A stretch of 64,000 nucleotides of DNA from Lentibacillus populi. Its GTDB lineage: Bacteria > Bacillota > Bacilli > Bacillales > Amphibacillaceae. The stretch's first letter is position 1. Each line of letters starts with the position of its first letter. The notes under the pieces were generated by a model, which was not told where the DNA came from, did not search any database, and was given only the letters and a program-made list of their open reading frames with translations. This document shows, piece after piece, positions 54,972-64,000 of this stretch. The DNA lies in the NCBI GenBank assembly GCA_014642895.1, contig BMJD01000015.1:17740-81739 (forward strand), in the 5' to 3' direction. Position numbers and translations under genes: made by a program.

Positions 54972-55745
54972 TTATACGCAATAGAGAGAACCCCTTAGCT
55001 TCTCTTGTGACACAACTTTGACTGGATTTAATATATTTTCAGCATTTTTCACTCGGTCTTCTGTTGGCGGTTCAACACCTTCAAGTGGATAAGGAAGACC
55101 AAGATTTTCCCATTTGTAGACGCCTAACTTATGATAAGGCAATACTTCAATTTTTTCCACATTATTTAATGTAACAATGAAGTCAGATAGCCGTTGTAAA
55201 TATGCATCATTATCACTACCACCAGGAACTAGCACGTGGCGGATCCAAACGGGTACATTCTTTTGATCCAAATAGTTGGCCATATCAATAATCTGCTCAT
55301 TCGACATACCTGTTAGTTCTTTATGTTCTACTGGGTCAATGTGTTTTAAATCTAATAATACCAAGTCAGTTAATTCCAATAGCTTATCTAAATTTTTCAT
55401 AAAACGAGGAGAGCGACTAAAGCACCCCGCTGAACTATCAATGGTAGTGTGTATACCTAACTTCTTAAGCTCCGTGAATAGTTCAACTAAAAACGCAGCT
55501 TGAAGTAACGGTTCTCCCCCACTTACAGTTACCCCTCCATTAGTAGATTGGAAGAATGGAAGATAATCTTTAATGTCTTTTACTAATTCTTGTACTGACA
55601 TTTCTTTTCCTTCCCCCATTTTCCACGTGTCAGGATTATGACAAAATTTACACCGTAATAAGCACCCTTGTGTAAATATGACATAACGTAAGCCGGGTCC
55701 GTCAACTGTACCACACGTTTCTATTGAATGAATTCGACCTTTCAT
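54972..55745 (-). CDS. pflA: pyruvate formate-lyase activating enzyme
   Basis: 257 residues, radical SAM. Cluster motif C28-x3-C32-x2-C35 (CLLRCKFC), then GGVTVSGGEPLLQ. Introduces the glycyl radical into PflB under anaerobic conditions. It starts 25 bases after pflB and is co-transcribed. No extra ferredoxin-like domain, unlike glycerol-dehydratase activases. Confidence 0.95.
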   Translation of the reverse strand: MKGRIHSIETCGTVDGPGLRYVIFTQGCLLRCKFCHNPDTWKMGEGKEMSVQELVKDIKDYLPFFQSTNGGVTVSGGEPLLQAAFLVELFTELKKLGIHTTIDSSAGCFSRSPRFMKNLDKLLELTDLVLLDLKHIDPVEHKELTGMSNEQIIDMANYLDQKNVPVWIRHVLVPGGSDNDAYLQRLSDFIVTLNNVEKIEVLPYHKLGVYKWENLGLPYPLEGVEPPTEDRVKNAENILNPVKVVSQEKLRGSLYCV

Positions 55746-55769
55746 CTTGTTCGCCCTTCTTACTTTATC

Positions 55770-58025
55770 TTACATACTTTCATGGAACGTACGATTGATT
55801 ACATCAATTTGTTGTTCTCTTGTTAATTTAATGAAATTAACTGCATATCCAGATACACGGATTGTCAACTGTGGATATTCTTCTGGATGATCCATTGCAT
55901 CAAGTAATGTTTTACGATCAAGCACGTTAACGTTTAGGTGGTGACCACGTTTTACTGTATATCCATCCAACATGCCAGCTAAGTTTGCCTTTCTAGTCTC
56001 TTCATCTTTACCTAATGCTTTTGGCACGATTGAGAATGTGTTGGAAATACCATCCATTGCATATTCATAAGGCATTTTAGCAACTGAACTTAAAGAAGCT
56101 AGAGAACCGTTTTTGTCGCGACCGTGTAATGGGTTAGCACCAGGTGCAAATGGCTCGCCTGCTTTACGTCCGTCTGGTGTATTACCAGTTTTCTTACCAT
56201 ACACAACGTTAGAAGTGATTGTAAGAATAGACTGCGTATGAACAGAGTTACGATATGTGTGATGTTTTTTAATTTTGTTCATAAATGTTTTCACTAGCTC
56301 TACTGCGATTTCATCTACACGATCATCATTGTTGCCGTATTTAGGGAAATCTCCTTCAATTTCGTAATCAACTACAAGACCATCTTCATCACGAATTGTT
56401 CTCACATTTGCATATTTAATTGCACTTAGTGAGTCAGTAACAACGGAAAGTCCAGCAACACCACATGCCATTGTACGCAATACTTCACGATCATGTAGTG
56501 CCATCTCAATACGTTCATAGCTATATTTATCATGCATGTAGTGAATAATGTTCAGTGCATTCACATATAGTCCTGATAACCAATCTAAGATGGTATCGTA
56601 TTTTTTCCTTACTTCATCATAGTCTAGATATTCAGAAGTGATTGGAGCATAGTTTGGAGCTACTTGCATTTTTAGTTTTTCATCTACTCCACCGTTAATT
56701 GCATAAAGCAGCGCTTTTGCAAGGTTTGCACGTGCACCAAAGAACTGCATTTGTTTACCAATTCGCATAGCAGATACACAGCATGCAATACCATAGTCAT
56801 CACCATAATGTTCACGCATTACATCGTCATTTTCGTATTGAATCGAACTTGTTTTGATGGACATGTTAGCACAATATTTTTTGTAGTTATCAGGTAATTT
56901 AGTAGACCATAATACCGTTAAGTTTGGTTCCGGCGCTGGTCCTAAATTATCTAAGGTGTGCAAGAAACGATAAGAGTTCTTTGTAACAAGCGGACGGCCA
57001 TCTTCAGCAATCCCTGCTAGTGCTTCTGTTACCCAAGTCGGGTCTCCACTAAATAATTCATTATATTCAGGTGTTCTTGCAAATTTCACAAGACGTAATT
57101 TCATTACAAAGTGGTCAACTAGTTCTTGTGCTTCTTCTTCTGTCATGACACCCTTTTCAATATCTATTTCTACATAGATATCTAAGAAAGTTGACACACG
57201 ACCAAGACTCATTGCTGCACCATTTTGTTCTTTAATCGCTGCTAAATACCCAAAGTATAACCATTGGAAAGCTTCTTGTGCAGTTGTTGCTGGTTTTGAA
57301 ATATCAAATCCATAAGCTTCACCAAGTTGTTTTAACTCTTGTAGTGCACGAATTTGCTCTGAAGTTTCTTCACGGTCACAGATAATATCATCTGTCATTG
57401 TTCCGTTACCAATTAAGCTAAGTTCTTTTTTCTTCTCTGCGATTAACCGATCAACACCATATAGTGCAACACGACGATAGTCACCAATGATACGCCCTCG
57501 TCCATATGCATCAGGTAAACCAGTTATAATACCAGCTTTTCTTGCTGCTTTGATTTCAGGTGTGTATACATCGAATACACCTTGGTTATGTGTTTTACGG
57601 TGATTGGTAAATGTTTTAACGACTTCATCATCAATTTTGTATCCATACGATTCTGCAGCATTCACTGCCATACGAATACCACCAAAAGGTTGTAATGAAC
57701 GTTTGAATGGTTCATCTGTTTGTACACCAACTACTTTTTCTTGATCTTTATCCAAGTAACCTGCACCATGAGAAGTAATGGTAGAGACAATCTTCGTATC
57801 TAAGTCATAAACCCCACGATTTTCACGTTCTTTTTTTGTTAATTCCATTACTTTGTCCCATAATGCTTTCGTGGCATCAGTTGGACCTGCTAAAAATTCT
57901 TCGTTTCCTTCATATAACGTAAAATTCTTTAATATAAAATCTCGAACATCAATTTCTTTTTGCCATCTGCCCTCACTGAAGCCATCCCAAGGATTTCTTT
58001 GTGTAACCTTTTCTGCTACTTTCAT
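55770..58025 (-). CDS. pflB: formate C-acetyltransferase (pyruvate formate-lyase)
   Basis: 751 residues, full length. Active-site Cys-Cys pair in [10 protein letters not shown], substrate segment [16 protein letters not shown], and the glycyl-radical site RVSGYAVNF with Gly726. Cleaves pyruvate with CoA to acetyl-CoA and formate. GGGAGGTAAAGGAA before ATG. Promoter candidate 58111-58139. Lies upstream of pflA; the divergent adhE is 2.5 kb away across an IS110 element. Confidence 0.97.
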   Translation of the reverse strand: MKVAEKVTQRNPWDGFSEGRWQKEIDVRDFILKNFTLYEGNEEFLAGPTDATKALWDKVMELTKKERENRGVYDLDTKIVSTITSHGAGYLDKDQEKVVGVQTDEPFKRSLQPFGGIRMAVNAAESYGYKIDDEVVKTFTNHRKTHNQGVFDVYTPEIKAARKAGIITGLPDAYGRGRIIGDYRRVALYGVDRLIAEKKKELSLIGNGTMTDDIICDREETSEQIRALQELKQLGEAYGFDISKPATTAQEAFQWLYFGYLAAIKEQNGAAMSLGRVSTFLDIYVEIDIEKGVMTEEEAQELVDHFVMKLRLVKFARTPEYNELFSGDPTWVTEALAGIAEDGRPLVTKNSYRFLHTLDNLGPAPEPNLTVLWSTKLPDNYKKYCANMSIKTSSIQYENDDVMREHYGDDYGIACCVSAMRIGKQMQFFGARANLAKALLYAINGGVDEKLKMQVAPNYAPITSEYLDYDEVRKKYDTILDWLSGLYVNALNIIHYMHDKYSYERIEMALHDREVLRTMACGVAGLSVVTDSLSAIKYANVRTIRDEDGLVVDYEIEGDFPKYGNNDDRVDEIAVELVKTFMNKIKKHHTYRNSVHTQSILTITSNVVYGKKTGNTPDGRKAGEPFAPGANPLHGRDKNGSLASLSSVAKMPYEYAMDGISNTFSIVPKALGKDEETRKANLAGMLDGYTVKRGHHLNVNVLDRKTLLDAMDHPEEYPQLTIRVSGYAVNFIKLTREQQIDVINRTFHESM

Positions 58026-58110
58026 TTCCTTTACCTCCCTCTATAAATTTAGGTTTTCTTAAAATATCGCTGTTTTTCTCCAATTTCCTTCTATTAATGT
58101 TGAAGTATTT

Positions 58111-58139
58111 TGATAAAATCAGGAATATACTACCGTCAA
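58111..58139 (-). promoter_or_regulatory. candidate pflB promoter
   Basis: Minus strand TTGACG (58134-58139), 17-base spacer, TTATCA (58111-58116). It lies at the edge of the IS110 region, so the insertion may have separated it from upstream operators. Confidence 0.4.
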
Positions 58140-58442
58140 GGGATAATTTTGGAATTCAACAATCTGTTTTAATAAACCTAGCGATTGCTTTTCCAAAAAC
58201 TGGGTGGTTTGTTTCCTATGATCGCACCTTGGATCTCCACTTTAAACACGGTGGTGGACCCTCCCATATCTCTCGGCGTCATTGCGCGTAAATTCCTTCG
58301 TTCAACCTTACCATGTGTGGATGCCGGAAATGCTCCTTTGGCGGGTCAATGCCCTAATGGAAATAATAACGACCGGCTTCTTCGTGCTTCAATTGTAATA
58401 GGTATAAAACTAGATACTAAACAACGTTATTTCTGTGTTAAG

Positions 58443-59723
58443 CTACTCCTGTAAATCCCTTAATTGGGGAATATCCTTTATCATACGTTTTTCGTCGAAT
58501 GTACAGTTCCGTGTGCCAATGACATACAGTATTTTGATCAGCTTTCGGCTTAAAGCCACAAGAGATTGTTTCCCTGTCAGTGGGTTATTTGGTCGACTTC
58601 TATAATAATGGTGCAATTGTTTAAATGCTTCGTTATGAATCGATAAGGGGCGTGAGACTTGGTATAATAGAGATCTTAACCGACGGCGACCGCGTTTTGT
58701 AATCGTCGTCTGTCCTTTGAATAATCCAGATTCATTCAGCCTGAGATTGAGTCCCGCTAATTTAATGATTTGGCGTGGATCTCGATAATTGGATAAGTCT
58801 CCTACCTCGGCAAAGAAACCCGCAACTGTGATCGAACTAACCCCTTTTATTCCCATCATTTGACGAGCCCCCGGAACGTGATGAACAAAATCTTCAAGTA
58901 GTGCTTCATGAGCTTGGATACGTTCCTGTATAGCTTGATACTGATCGATTAAATAACGAAGTTCCTGACGCGCCATCCCCAAACCAACCGATAAGCCTAC
59001 ACTTGTTTCAGCTGCGCGCTTAAGTTCCTGGATGCGTTTAACTCCCACACCACGCTTGGCTGCCTGTTTTACTTCTGCCATTAGTTCCTCTTCGGAACTT
59101 GCTTGGATGTCTTCTGGAAGATAGCCTTTCTTCAGAAAGTGAAGGGCAGCTTTCCCGGTCCAATCTTTAAAAACCGTTAGAAACTCTGGGAAATAGCGAT
59201 CCAATGCATTGTGTACCTGTGCTTTGATGGATGCCACATCTTCCTGCATCATGTCATGCAGCTTGATTCCTTCACGAAGTTCAGCGTAAATGCTTTCTGG
59301 TAATATCGGTTCATGATATCGACCAGCCCGAATGACTTGTGCAATGACTTTCGAATCTTTTGTGTCGTTTTTGGTTGGTGAATCATCGTCCAGTTCCTTT
59401 GTGCGTTTCACCTTCATTGGGTTAACGACTACGGCATGTAGCCCTTGGGCTTTTAAATAATAGGCTAGATTTAGCCAGTAATGGCCTGTTGGCTCCATTC
59501 CTAAAATAAGTTTGTGTCGATTAGTTTCGTCTAAGAGATGATGGGCCCATTCAAGCAATTGTTTATAGCCTGAGAAACTATTCGCAAACACCAACCGTTT
59601 CGCTAAATCACGACCACGGTCATCAATCGCACGAGCAACGTGTTTACGCTTTGCGACATCAATACCGATGATGATTGTTTTTTCTGTTATTTGCCCCAAG
59701 CGTTCATTTTGTGTAAAATCCAT
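58443..59723 (-). CDS. IS110-family transposase
   Basis: 426 residues. N-terminal DEDD/RuvC-like part with Asp22 in IIGIDVAKRKH, Glu in LGMEPTGHYW, and Asp in NDTKDSKVIAQVIRAGRY; C-terminal Transposase_20 part with GARQMMGIKGVSSITVAGFFAEVG and the Ser-bearing KLAGLNLRLNESG...GRRRLRSLLYQ. Appears intact. Its AAGGAGG ribosome site and ATG lie in the 3' half of a large fold-back structure (59721-59820). Confidence 0.95.
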   Translation of the reverse strand: MDFTQNERLGQITEKTIIIGIDVAKRKHVARAIDDRGRDLAKRLVFANSFSGYKQLLEWAHHLLDETNRHKLILGMEPTGHYWLNLAYYLKAQGLHAVVVNPMKVKRTKELDDDSPTKNDTKDSKVIAQVIRAGRYHEPILPESIYAELREGIKLHDMMQEDVASIKAQVHNALDRYFPEFLTVFKDWTGKAALHFLKKGYLPEDIQASSEEELMAEVKQAAKRGVGVKRIQELKRAAETSVGLSVGLGMARQELRYLIDQYQAIQERIQAHEALLEDFVHHVPGARQMMGIKGVSSITVAGFFAEVGDLSNYRDPRQIIKLAGLNLRLNESGLFKGQTTITKRGRRRLRSLLYQVSRPLSIHNEAFKQLHHYYRSRPNNPLTGKQSLVALSRKLIKILYVIGTRNCTFDEKRMIKDIPQLRDLQE

Positions 59724-59820
59724 TGTAGAGTCCTCCTTAGGTACTTAATTCGAGGTCATCGCGATGACACTCTCTATCGTACCAAGGGGGCTCTTTTTTT
59801 GTACAACCGATTCTACAATG
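59721..59820 (-). other. fold-back RNA structure hiding the transposase start
   Basis: Three nested inverted repeats: CATTGTAGAGTC (59721-59732) with GATTCTACAATG (59809-59820), one mismatch; GAGTCCTCCTTAGGTAC (59728-59744) with GTACCAAGGGGGCTC (59779-59793); and the palindrome GTCATCGCGATGAC (59755-59768). In a minus-strand transcript entering from outside, the Shine-Dalgarno and ATG are paired. On the plus strand the inner stem is followed by TTTTTTT, so it may also act as a terminator. Confidence 0.6.
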
Positions 59821-59933
59821 ATTTCCCCTCAAATTTCTTCATTACAGGAATGGCTCCTTATTGATTATATTTGTGCATAATCGCACAAATACTTTGCTTA
59901 ACTATATTATATACATACACTAACGCGAAATAA

Positions 59934-59951
59934 AAGTGAAGAACATCACAA
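59934..59951. promoter_or_regulatory. Fnr-type (or Rex-like) operator candidate
   Basis: Minus strand TTGTGATGTTCTTCACTT fits the B. subtilis Fnr pattern TGTGA-N6-TCAC and partly the Rex pattern. It lies between the IS110 element and adhE, and may once have served pflB. Confidence 0.45.
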
Positions 59952-60155
59952 TTTCAAGTTGTTATAGTGAAAGTTCCTAAAATGTTCAAATTTTATCACA
60001 GTAAAGTATTTGTATGGAAAAGAATCTGTATACATTATTGGTGCTATAACAGTGTTAGCGCTGTATCAATAATTATATATTTTATCTTGTTCCATCATAT
60101 TATCAAGATTTTGTTTATTTAAGCAGGTAAACGGAGCAAATGAGAACCGTCCCAT

Positions 60156-60173
60156 ATGTGAAATATTTCACAA
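60156..60173. promoter_or_regulatory. Rex operator (NADH-responsive)
   Basis: ATGTGAAATATTTCACAA, perfect 16-base palindrome TGTGAAATATTTCACA, essentially the Rex consensus TTGTGAAATATTTCACAA. Expected to repress the adhE unit at high NAD+/NADH. Confidence 0.8.
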
Positions 60174-60195
60174 ATACGTCACAGACACTTCATTT

Positions 60196-60220
60196 TGTAA
60201 GCGTTAGCAGGTGTTATGAT
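60196..60220 (+). promoter_or_regulatory. cre site overlapping the adhE-unit promoter
   Basis: TGTAAGCGTTAGCA (60196-60209) matches the cre consensus at 13 of 14 positions. It is followed by an extended -10, TGTTATGAT (60212-60220). CcpA binding would touch RNA polymerase here. Confidence 0.55.
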
Positions 60221-60251
60221 GAAGTTAGAAAAAGCGAAGGGGTGATAAAAC

Positions 60252-60482
60252 ATGATTTTAAATCAGTGGAAAGATTTTAGCACAGATGCTGAATCTTACA
60301 CGCAAGAAAGCTTTGAACAACAAATCGGTGATGCATTTGAAGCCATGCGTTTGGATGAGAACCAAGACATACCAAATTATATTTGGACAAAACATTATGT
60401 TGTGGTAATCAAGCCAAACACGCACGTCATTAAAGATGTATCTTTTGTCAAAGTACCCCGTAACCCGTCAGCATTGCAGTAA
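60252..60482 (+). CDS. small conserved-type hypothetical protein upstream of adhE
   Basis: 76 residues, acidic N-terminal half (DFSTDAESYTQESFEQQIGDAFEAMRLDE) and a beta-rich C-terminal half (IWTKHYVVVIKPNTHVIKDVSFVKVPRNP). No signal peptide, no membrane helix, no motif that I recognise. AAGGGGTGATAAAAC before ATG and a 58-base gap to adhE suggest co-transcription under the same Rex/cre control. A redox or fermentation link is possible but only positional. Confidence 0.7.
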   Translation: MILNQWKDFSTDAESYTQESFEQQIGDAFEAMRLDENQDIPNYIWTKHYVVVIKPNTHVIKDVSFVKVPRNPSALQ

Positions 60483-60540
60483 ACAACTTTTTCCGGGGAA
60501 ACATGCTCATTTATTCACATAATAATTAGGAGGTATTTAA

Positions 60541-63138
60541 ATGGTTACAAAAGTGGAAAAGAAGCAAGAAGCACCTGTTGCAGAGAGCATTGATAAATTG
60601 GTCAAAAATGCACAAGAAGCATTAACAGAAATGAGACAACTAAATCAAGAACAAATTGACAACATCATTAAGGAAATGGCATTAGCCGGATTAGACCAAC
60701 ATATGCAACTTGCGAAATTAGCAGTTGAAGAAACTGGACGCGGTGTTTATGAAGATAAAATCATCAAAAATATCTTTGCAACCGAATATGTTTATCACAA
60801 TGTGAAGTATGACAAAACAATTGGTGTTATTAGTGAGAATGAGCTTGAAGGTATGGTAGAAATCGCTGAACCAATCGGTGTTATTGCTGGGGTAACGCCA
60901 GTAACTAACCCAACTTCAACAACATTATTTAAATCCATTATTTCTATTAAAACAGGAAATCCTATCATCTTTGCTTTCCATCCATCTGCACAAAAATGTA
61001 GTTCCACTGCAGCAAAGGTTGTGTATGATGCGGCAGTTAAGGCAGGTGCACCGAAAAATTGTATTCAGTGGATTGAGAAGCCATCTATCGAAGGAACACA
61101 AACATTAATGAAGCATGATGGCGTAGCAACTATTCTAGCAACTGGTGGTCCTGGAATGGTGAAATCAGCATACAGCTCTGGTAAACCAGCTTTAGGTGTA
61201 GGTGCTGGTAACGTTCCTTGCTATATCGAAAAATCAGTTAACGTAAAACGTGCTGTGAATGATGTTATTTTATCAAAAACGTTTGACAATGGGATGATTT
61301 GTGCATCTGAGCAAGCGATTATTGTGGATAAAGAAATCTACGATCAAGTAAAACAAGAAATGATAGATAACAAGGTTTACTTCTTAAGCCCAGCTGAAAA
61401 AGCAAAAGTAGAGAAGCTTGTTATTAACGAAAATACATGCGCTGTTAACCCTGCAATTGTTGGGATGAAACCAGTGAAAATCGCTGAAATGGCTGGTGTC
61501 AAAGTACCTGAAGATACAAAAATTCTTGTAGCTGAATTAACAGGAGTTGGACCAGATCATCCACTTTCTCGTGAAAAATTGAGCCCGGTACTTGCTGCTT
61601 ATAAAGTCAACAGTAACGAAGAAGGTATTAAACGTGCGGAAGAGATGCTCGAATTCGGTGGGTTAGGACACTCGGCAGTTATCCACTCTGAAAATCAAGA
61701 AGTAATTGACGCGTTTGGTACAAAAATGAAAGCAGGGCGTGTAATTGTAAATGCTCCTTCTTCTCAAGGTGCAATTGGTGACATCTACAATGCTTATATA
61801 CCATCTCTAACACTTGGGTGTGGTTCATATGGTGGTAACTCCGTATCAACAAACGTAGGTACAATGCATCTAATTAATGTGAAAAAAATGTCGAGAAGGA
61901 ATGTTAATATGCAATGGTTTAAAGTTCCACCAAAAATATATTTTGAAAAGAACTCCGTAAAATATTTAGCAAAAATGCCTAAGATCTCTAAAGCATTTAT
62001 CGTAACAGATCCAATGATGGTTAAATTAGGGTATGTTGACAAAGTACTTTATTACTTACGCAAACGCCCAGATTATGTACACTGTGAAATCTTTTCAGAT
62101 GTAGAACCAGATCCATCAAAAGACACCGTGATGCGCGGTACTGCTGCAATGAATGATTTCCAACCAGATGTGATTATTGCCATTGGGGGTGGATCAGCGA
62201 TGGATGCTGCTAAAGGAATGTGGTTATTCTATGAACATCCAGAAACAGACTTTAACGGTTTAAAGCAAAAATTCTTAGATATCCGTAAACGTGTATACAA
62301 ATATCCAGAGTTAGGTCAACGCGCACAATTTGTTGCCATTCCTACTACTTCTGGTACTGGATCTGAAGTTACCTCTTTCTCTGTTATTACAGATAAAGAA
62401 AACAACTTGAAATATCCACTAGCAGATTATGAGTTAACACCAGACGTAGCAATTATCGATCCGCAATTTGTGATGACTGTTCCTAAAACAGTAACAGCAG
62501 ATACGGGCATGGATGTTTTAACACATGCGATCGAGGCTTACGTTTCTAACATGGCAAACGACTACACAGATGGGCTTGCAATTAAAGCAATCCAGCTTGT
62601 CTTTGATTATTTACCACAAGCGTATCGTGATGGCAGTAATGCATTAGCAAGAGAAAAGATGCATAATGCTTCTACCATTGCCGGGATGGCATTTGCCAAT
62701 GCTTTCCTAGGTATTAACCATAGTCTTGCACACAAATTAGGGGCAGAATTTCACATTGCACACGGTCGTGCCAATGCTATTCTATTGCCACACGTTATAC
62801 GCTATAACGCGAAGAAACCAACGAAATTTGTGTCATTTCCTAAATACGAGCACTTCATTGCAGACAAACGTTATGCTGAAATTGCAAAAGTATTAGGGTT
62901 ACCTGCAAGCACAACAGAACAAGGTGTGGAAAGCTTAGTTCAAGCTATCTATAAATTAGCAAAAGAATTAAACATTCCAATGAGTATCGCAGAAAACGGC
63001 GTAGATAAAAAAGATTTCGAAGCAAAAGTAGATTACCTTGCAGATCGTGCATTCGAAGATCAATGTACTACAGCAAACCCTAAATTACCACTTGTTACGG
63101 AGTTAGCTGAAGTATATCGCAACGCCTATAAAGGATAG
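60541..63138 (+). CDS. adhE: bifunctional acetaldehyde-CoA/alcohol dehydrogenase
   Basis: 865 residues, full length. Residues 1-440: aldehyde dehydrogenase domain with [15 protein letters not shown], and the nucleophile Cys in [11 protein letters not shown]. Residues 450-865: iron-containing alcohol dehydrogenase with [24 protein letters not shown], and iron ligands in [10 protein letters not shown] and [22 protein letters not shown]. Reduces acetyl-CoA to ethanol with two NADH and forms spirosomes. AGGAGG before ATG. With pflBA it gives formate and ethanol in anaerobic growth. Confidence 0.97.
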   Translation: MVTKVEKKQEAPVAESIDKLVKNAQEALTEMRQLNQEQIDNIIKEMALAGLDQHMQLAKLAVEETGRGVYEDKIIKNIFATEYVYHNVKYDKTIGVISENELEGMVEIAEPIGVIAGVTPVTNPTSTTLFKSIISIKTGNPIIFAFHPSAQKCSSTAAKVVYDAAVKAGAPKNCIQWIEKPSIEGTQTLMKHDGVATILATGGPGMVKSAYSSGKPALGVGAGNVPCYIEKSVNVKRAVNDVILSKTFDNGMICASEQAIIVDKEIYDQVKQEMIDNKVYFLSPAEKAKVEKLVINENTCAVNPAIVGMKPVKIAEMAGVKVPEDTKILVAELTGVGPDHPLSREKLSPVLAAYKVNSNEEGIKRAEEMLEFGGLGHSAVIHSENQEVIDAFGTKMKAGRVIVNAPSSQGAIGDIYNAYIPSLTLGCGSYGGNSVSTNVGTMHLINVKKMSRRNVNMQWFKVPPKIYFEKNSVKYLAKMPKISKAFIVTDPMMVKLGYVDKVLYYLRKRPDYVHCEIFSDVEPDPSKDTVMRGTAAMNDFQPDVIIAIGGGSAMDAAKGMWLFYEHPETDFNGLKQKFLDIRKRVYKYPELGQRAQFVAIPTTSGTGSEVTSFSVITDKENNLKYPLADYELTPDVAIIDPQFVMTVPKTVTADTGMDVLTHAIEAYVSNMANDYTDGLAIKAIQLVFDYLPQAYRDGSNALAREKMHNASTIAGMAFANAFLGINHSLAHKLGAEFHIAHGRANAILLPHVIRYNAKKPTKFVSFPKYEHFIADKRYAEIAKVLGLPASTTEQGVESLVQAIYKLAKELNIPMSIAENGVDKKDFEAKVDYLADRAFEDQCTTANPKLPLVTELAEVYRNAYKG

Positions 63139-63161
63139 TTCCTCCCCCAAAAGTTAATATA

Positions 63162-63206
63162 GAGAAAGAACGGTATAGCTAATTGAACTGTACCGTTCTC
63201 TTTTAT
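63162..63206 (+). terminator. rho-independent terminator of adhE
   Basis: GAACGGTA (63168-63175) pairs with TACCGTTC (63191-63198), then TCTTTTAT. Confidence 0.75.
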
Positions 63207-63513
63207 ATTAATTCTTTTAAAACTACAGGGTCTGCCTGTGTGCAAAAGATAAGAAATACCTAGACGACCCCCGACTTTATACCCATGAACGATCTTTGAG
63301 TGTTATTATGTATAAAGCATAAAAAGGTACAAGTGTTGTAGTTAATGGATCACCGAAAACAACTGCGGGTGAACTTCACTAAGTGACTTCATTCCATTCC
63401 CATGCTACTGAGCTGAATATTCGGAGAAGCCTGTCCAAACTTATTCATGATTGATGGGTCTAGTTTGTTGAATTTCATGCGGGGAATTCTCTATCCCTTG
63501 ATTAATTTTATTA
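63207..63513. other. decayed intergenic sequence with a 29-codon open frame
   Basis: No recognised gene. On the minus strand at 63389-63478 an ATG opens a 29-residue frame, MKFNKLDPSIMNKFGQASPN then IQLSSMGME, which reads like the N-terminus of a real protein cut short, but it lacks a good ribosome site. The rest shows no clear structure. Confidence 0.35.
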
Positions 63514-63864
63514 TCAAACAAGTGACATCAGAAGTACAAAGCTATTGTAAAAAAAGTGTGTGCATATGCAATAAAAAATATTGTTAGTTCTTATATAGAT
63601 TATCCCCAAACCGATTCCCAACATTAAAAATTGAACCAGAATTGCAATATTTCCATCAACAGAAACTCCGTGCGAAAACGTAAAGATTAACGATGATATT
63701 ATGACGGCTGCTAATTTTACTTTGACTTGCCAGTTATTATTGATGAAGATAAATCGATAGATAAATTCTTCATATAGCTGAGAGGTTAGTAGAAATAAAT
63801 CATGAAGTTCTTTATTATACAATTTCTTATCTACATTATAAAGTTGTGGGATATTATGTATGTG
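63514..63864 (-). pseudogene. C-terminal part of a CPBP (Abi)-family intramembrane protease-like protein
   Basis: The frame carries the three CPBP motifs EExxxR (YEEFIYRFIF), FxxxH (FTFSHG) and HxxxN-like (HFFYNS), with hydrophobic helices between. The family normally has several helices before EExxxR; here the frame runs upstream only to a TGA at 63865-63867 and offers just a TTG (63822) without ribosome site. It is a truncated remnant. Family members act in prenyl-protein processing or immunity functions; this copy is probably dead. Confidence 0.65.
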
Positions 63865-64000
63865 TCAAGTTTTTCTCGACGTTGCTTTCATACCAATATT
63901 CCAGGCATCATCATTTTGTACACTTTGTTCGGCTACCGCGCTGTCGCTTGCTGGCCCTGATGTTGTGGTAACGTTCTACAACCCAAGAACGTAACCCCAA
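63865..64000. other. unassigned sequence at the right edge
   Basis: The minus strand has an open stretch ending SVQNDDAWNIGMKATSRKT before the TGA at 63865, higher in GC than the flanking CPBP remnant. It could be the tail of another broken gene or an insertion that truncated the CPBP gene. Too short to assign. Confidence 0.3.

Larger units (their letters stand above)
58150..59870 (-). mobile_element. IS110-family insertion element (ends approximate)
   Basis: One transposase gene flanked by about 260 non-coding bases on its downstream side (58180-58442) and about 150 on its upstream side (59724-59870). IS110 elements lack terminal inverted repeats and target duplications, so the ends cannot be fixed from one copy. 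It sits between pflB and the adhE control region. The downstream flank is rich in dyads (TCCAC/GTGGA near 58232-58258). Confidence 0.65.

Noticed and set aside
58097..58454. Plus-strand open frames in the IS110 downstream flank
   Set aside because: Short, overlapping, without ribosome sites; the flank fits a structured non-coding end better.
60048..60061. TGTTAGCGCTGTAT as another cre site
   Set aside because: Only 11 of 14 consensus positions and no promoter next to it; kept out in favour of the 13/14 site at 60196.

Overview
The window reads as chromosomal DNA of a low-GC Gram-positive Bacillaceae, most likely a moderately halophilic genus of the Oceanobacillus/Virgibacillus/Lentibacillus type. 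This rests on strong AGGAGG-type ribosome sites with TTG and GTG starts, CcpA (cre), Rex and Fnr-type boxes, an LPXTG surface protein, a TasA/CalY-type matrix protein, a FIMAH domain and an NhaP-type antiporter. The genus is inference. No rRNA, tRNA, CRISPR array or prophage was seen. Most of the window is catabolic 'islands', each carrying its own regulator.

Left third (1-17 kb). A polyol locus (MFS permease, erythritol/threitol-type dehydrogenase, divergent DeoR regulator, remnant of a GolD/DthD-type reductase, two cre sites). Then an N-acyl amino acid locus (NSAR/OSBS-family racemase, YfcC transporter, RpiR regulator, M20 amidohydrolase). Then an amide locus built around a FadR-type GntR regulator: amidase and L-2-hydroxyglutarate oxidase on one side, and on the other a frameshifted nitrilase-family amidase, a sodium:solute symporter with a 33-residue membrane partner, an amino acid permease and an acetamidase/formamidase.

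Middle (17-48 kb). A CcpA-controlled sugar ABC transporter operon carries a ROK-RpiR fusion and a DUF4127 protein. Next is the most interesting locus: a cobalamin riboswitch controlling an LPXTG-anchored protein (transcobalamin-like DUF4430 domain plus a terpene-cyclase-like repeat region), a DUF4430 lipoprotein and a complete ECF transporter. It looks like a cell-surface B12 capture and uptake system resembling animal intrinsic factor. Then ung, an NhaP antiporter, a histidine-utilisation operon (hutG-hutU-hutI-yjiH, no hutH, with hutG apparently starting at ATT) under a LysR regulator, and a PTS operon (PRD regulator, ascorbate-type EIIA/B/C, phosphotriesterase-like lactonase, creatininase family, KDGP aldolase, SIS isomerase) that looks like an uncharacterised sugar-acid or amino-sugar pathway.

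Right third (48-64 kb). An aminotransferase; a secreted set (TasA-like protein, thermolysin-type M4 protease, and an M14-FIMAH-M28 double exopeptidase); then mixed-acid fermentation genes: pflA-pflB leftward and a small gene plus adhE rightward. An IS110-family element sits in the shared control region, and Rex, cre and Fnr-like boxes remain on the adhE side. The last kilobase is decayed sequence with a truncated CPBP protein.
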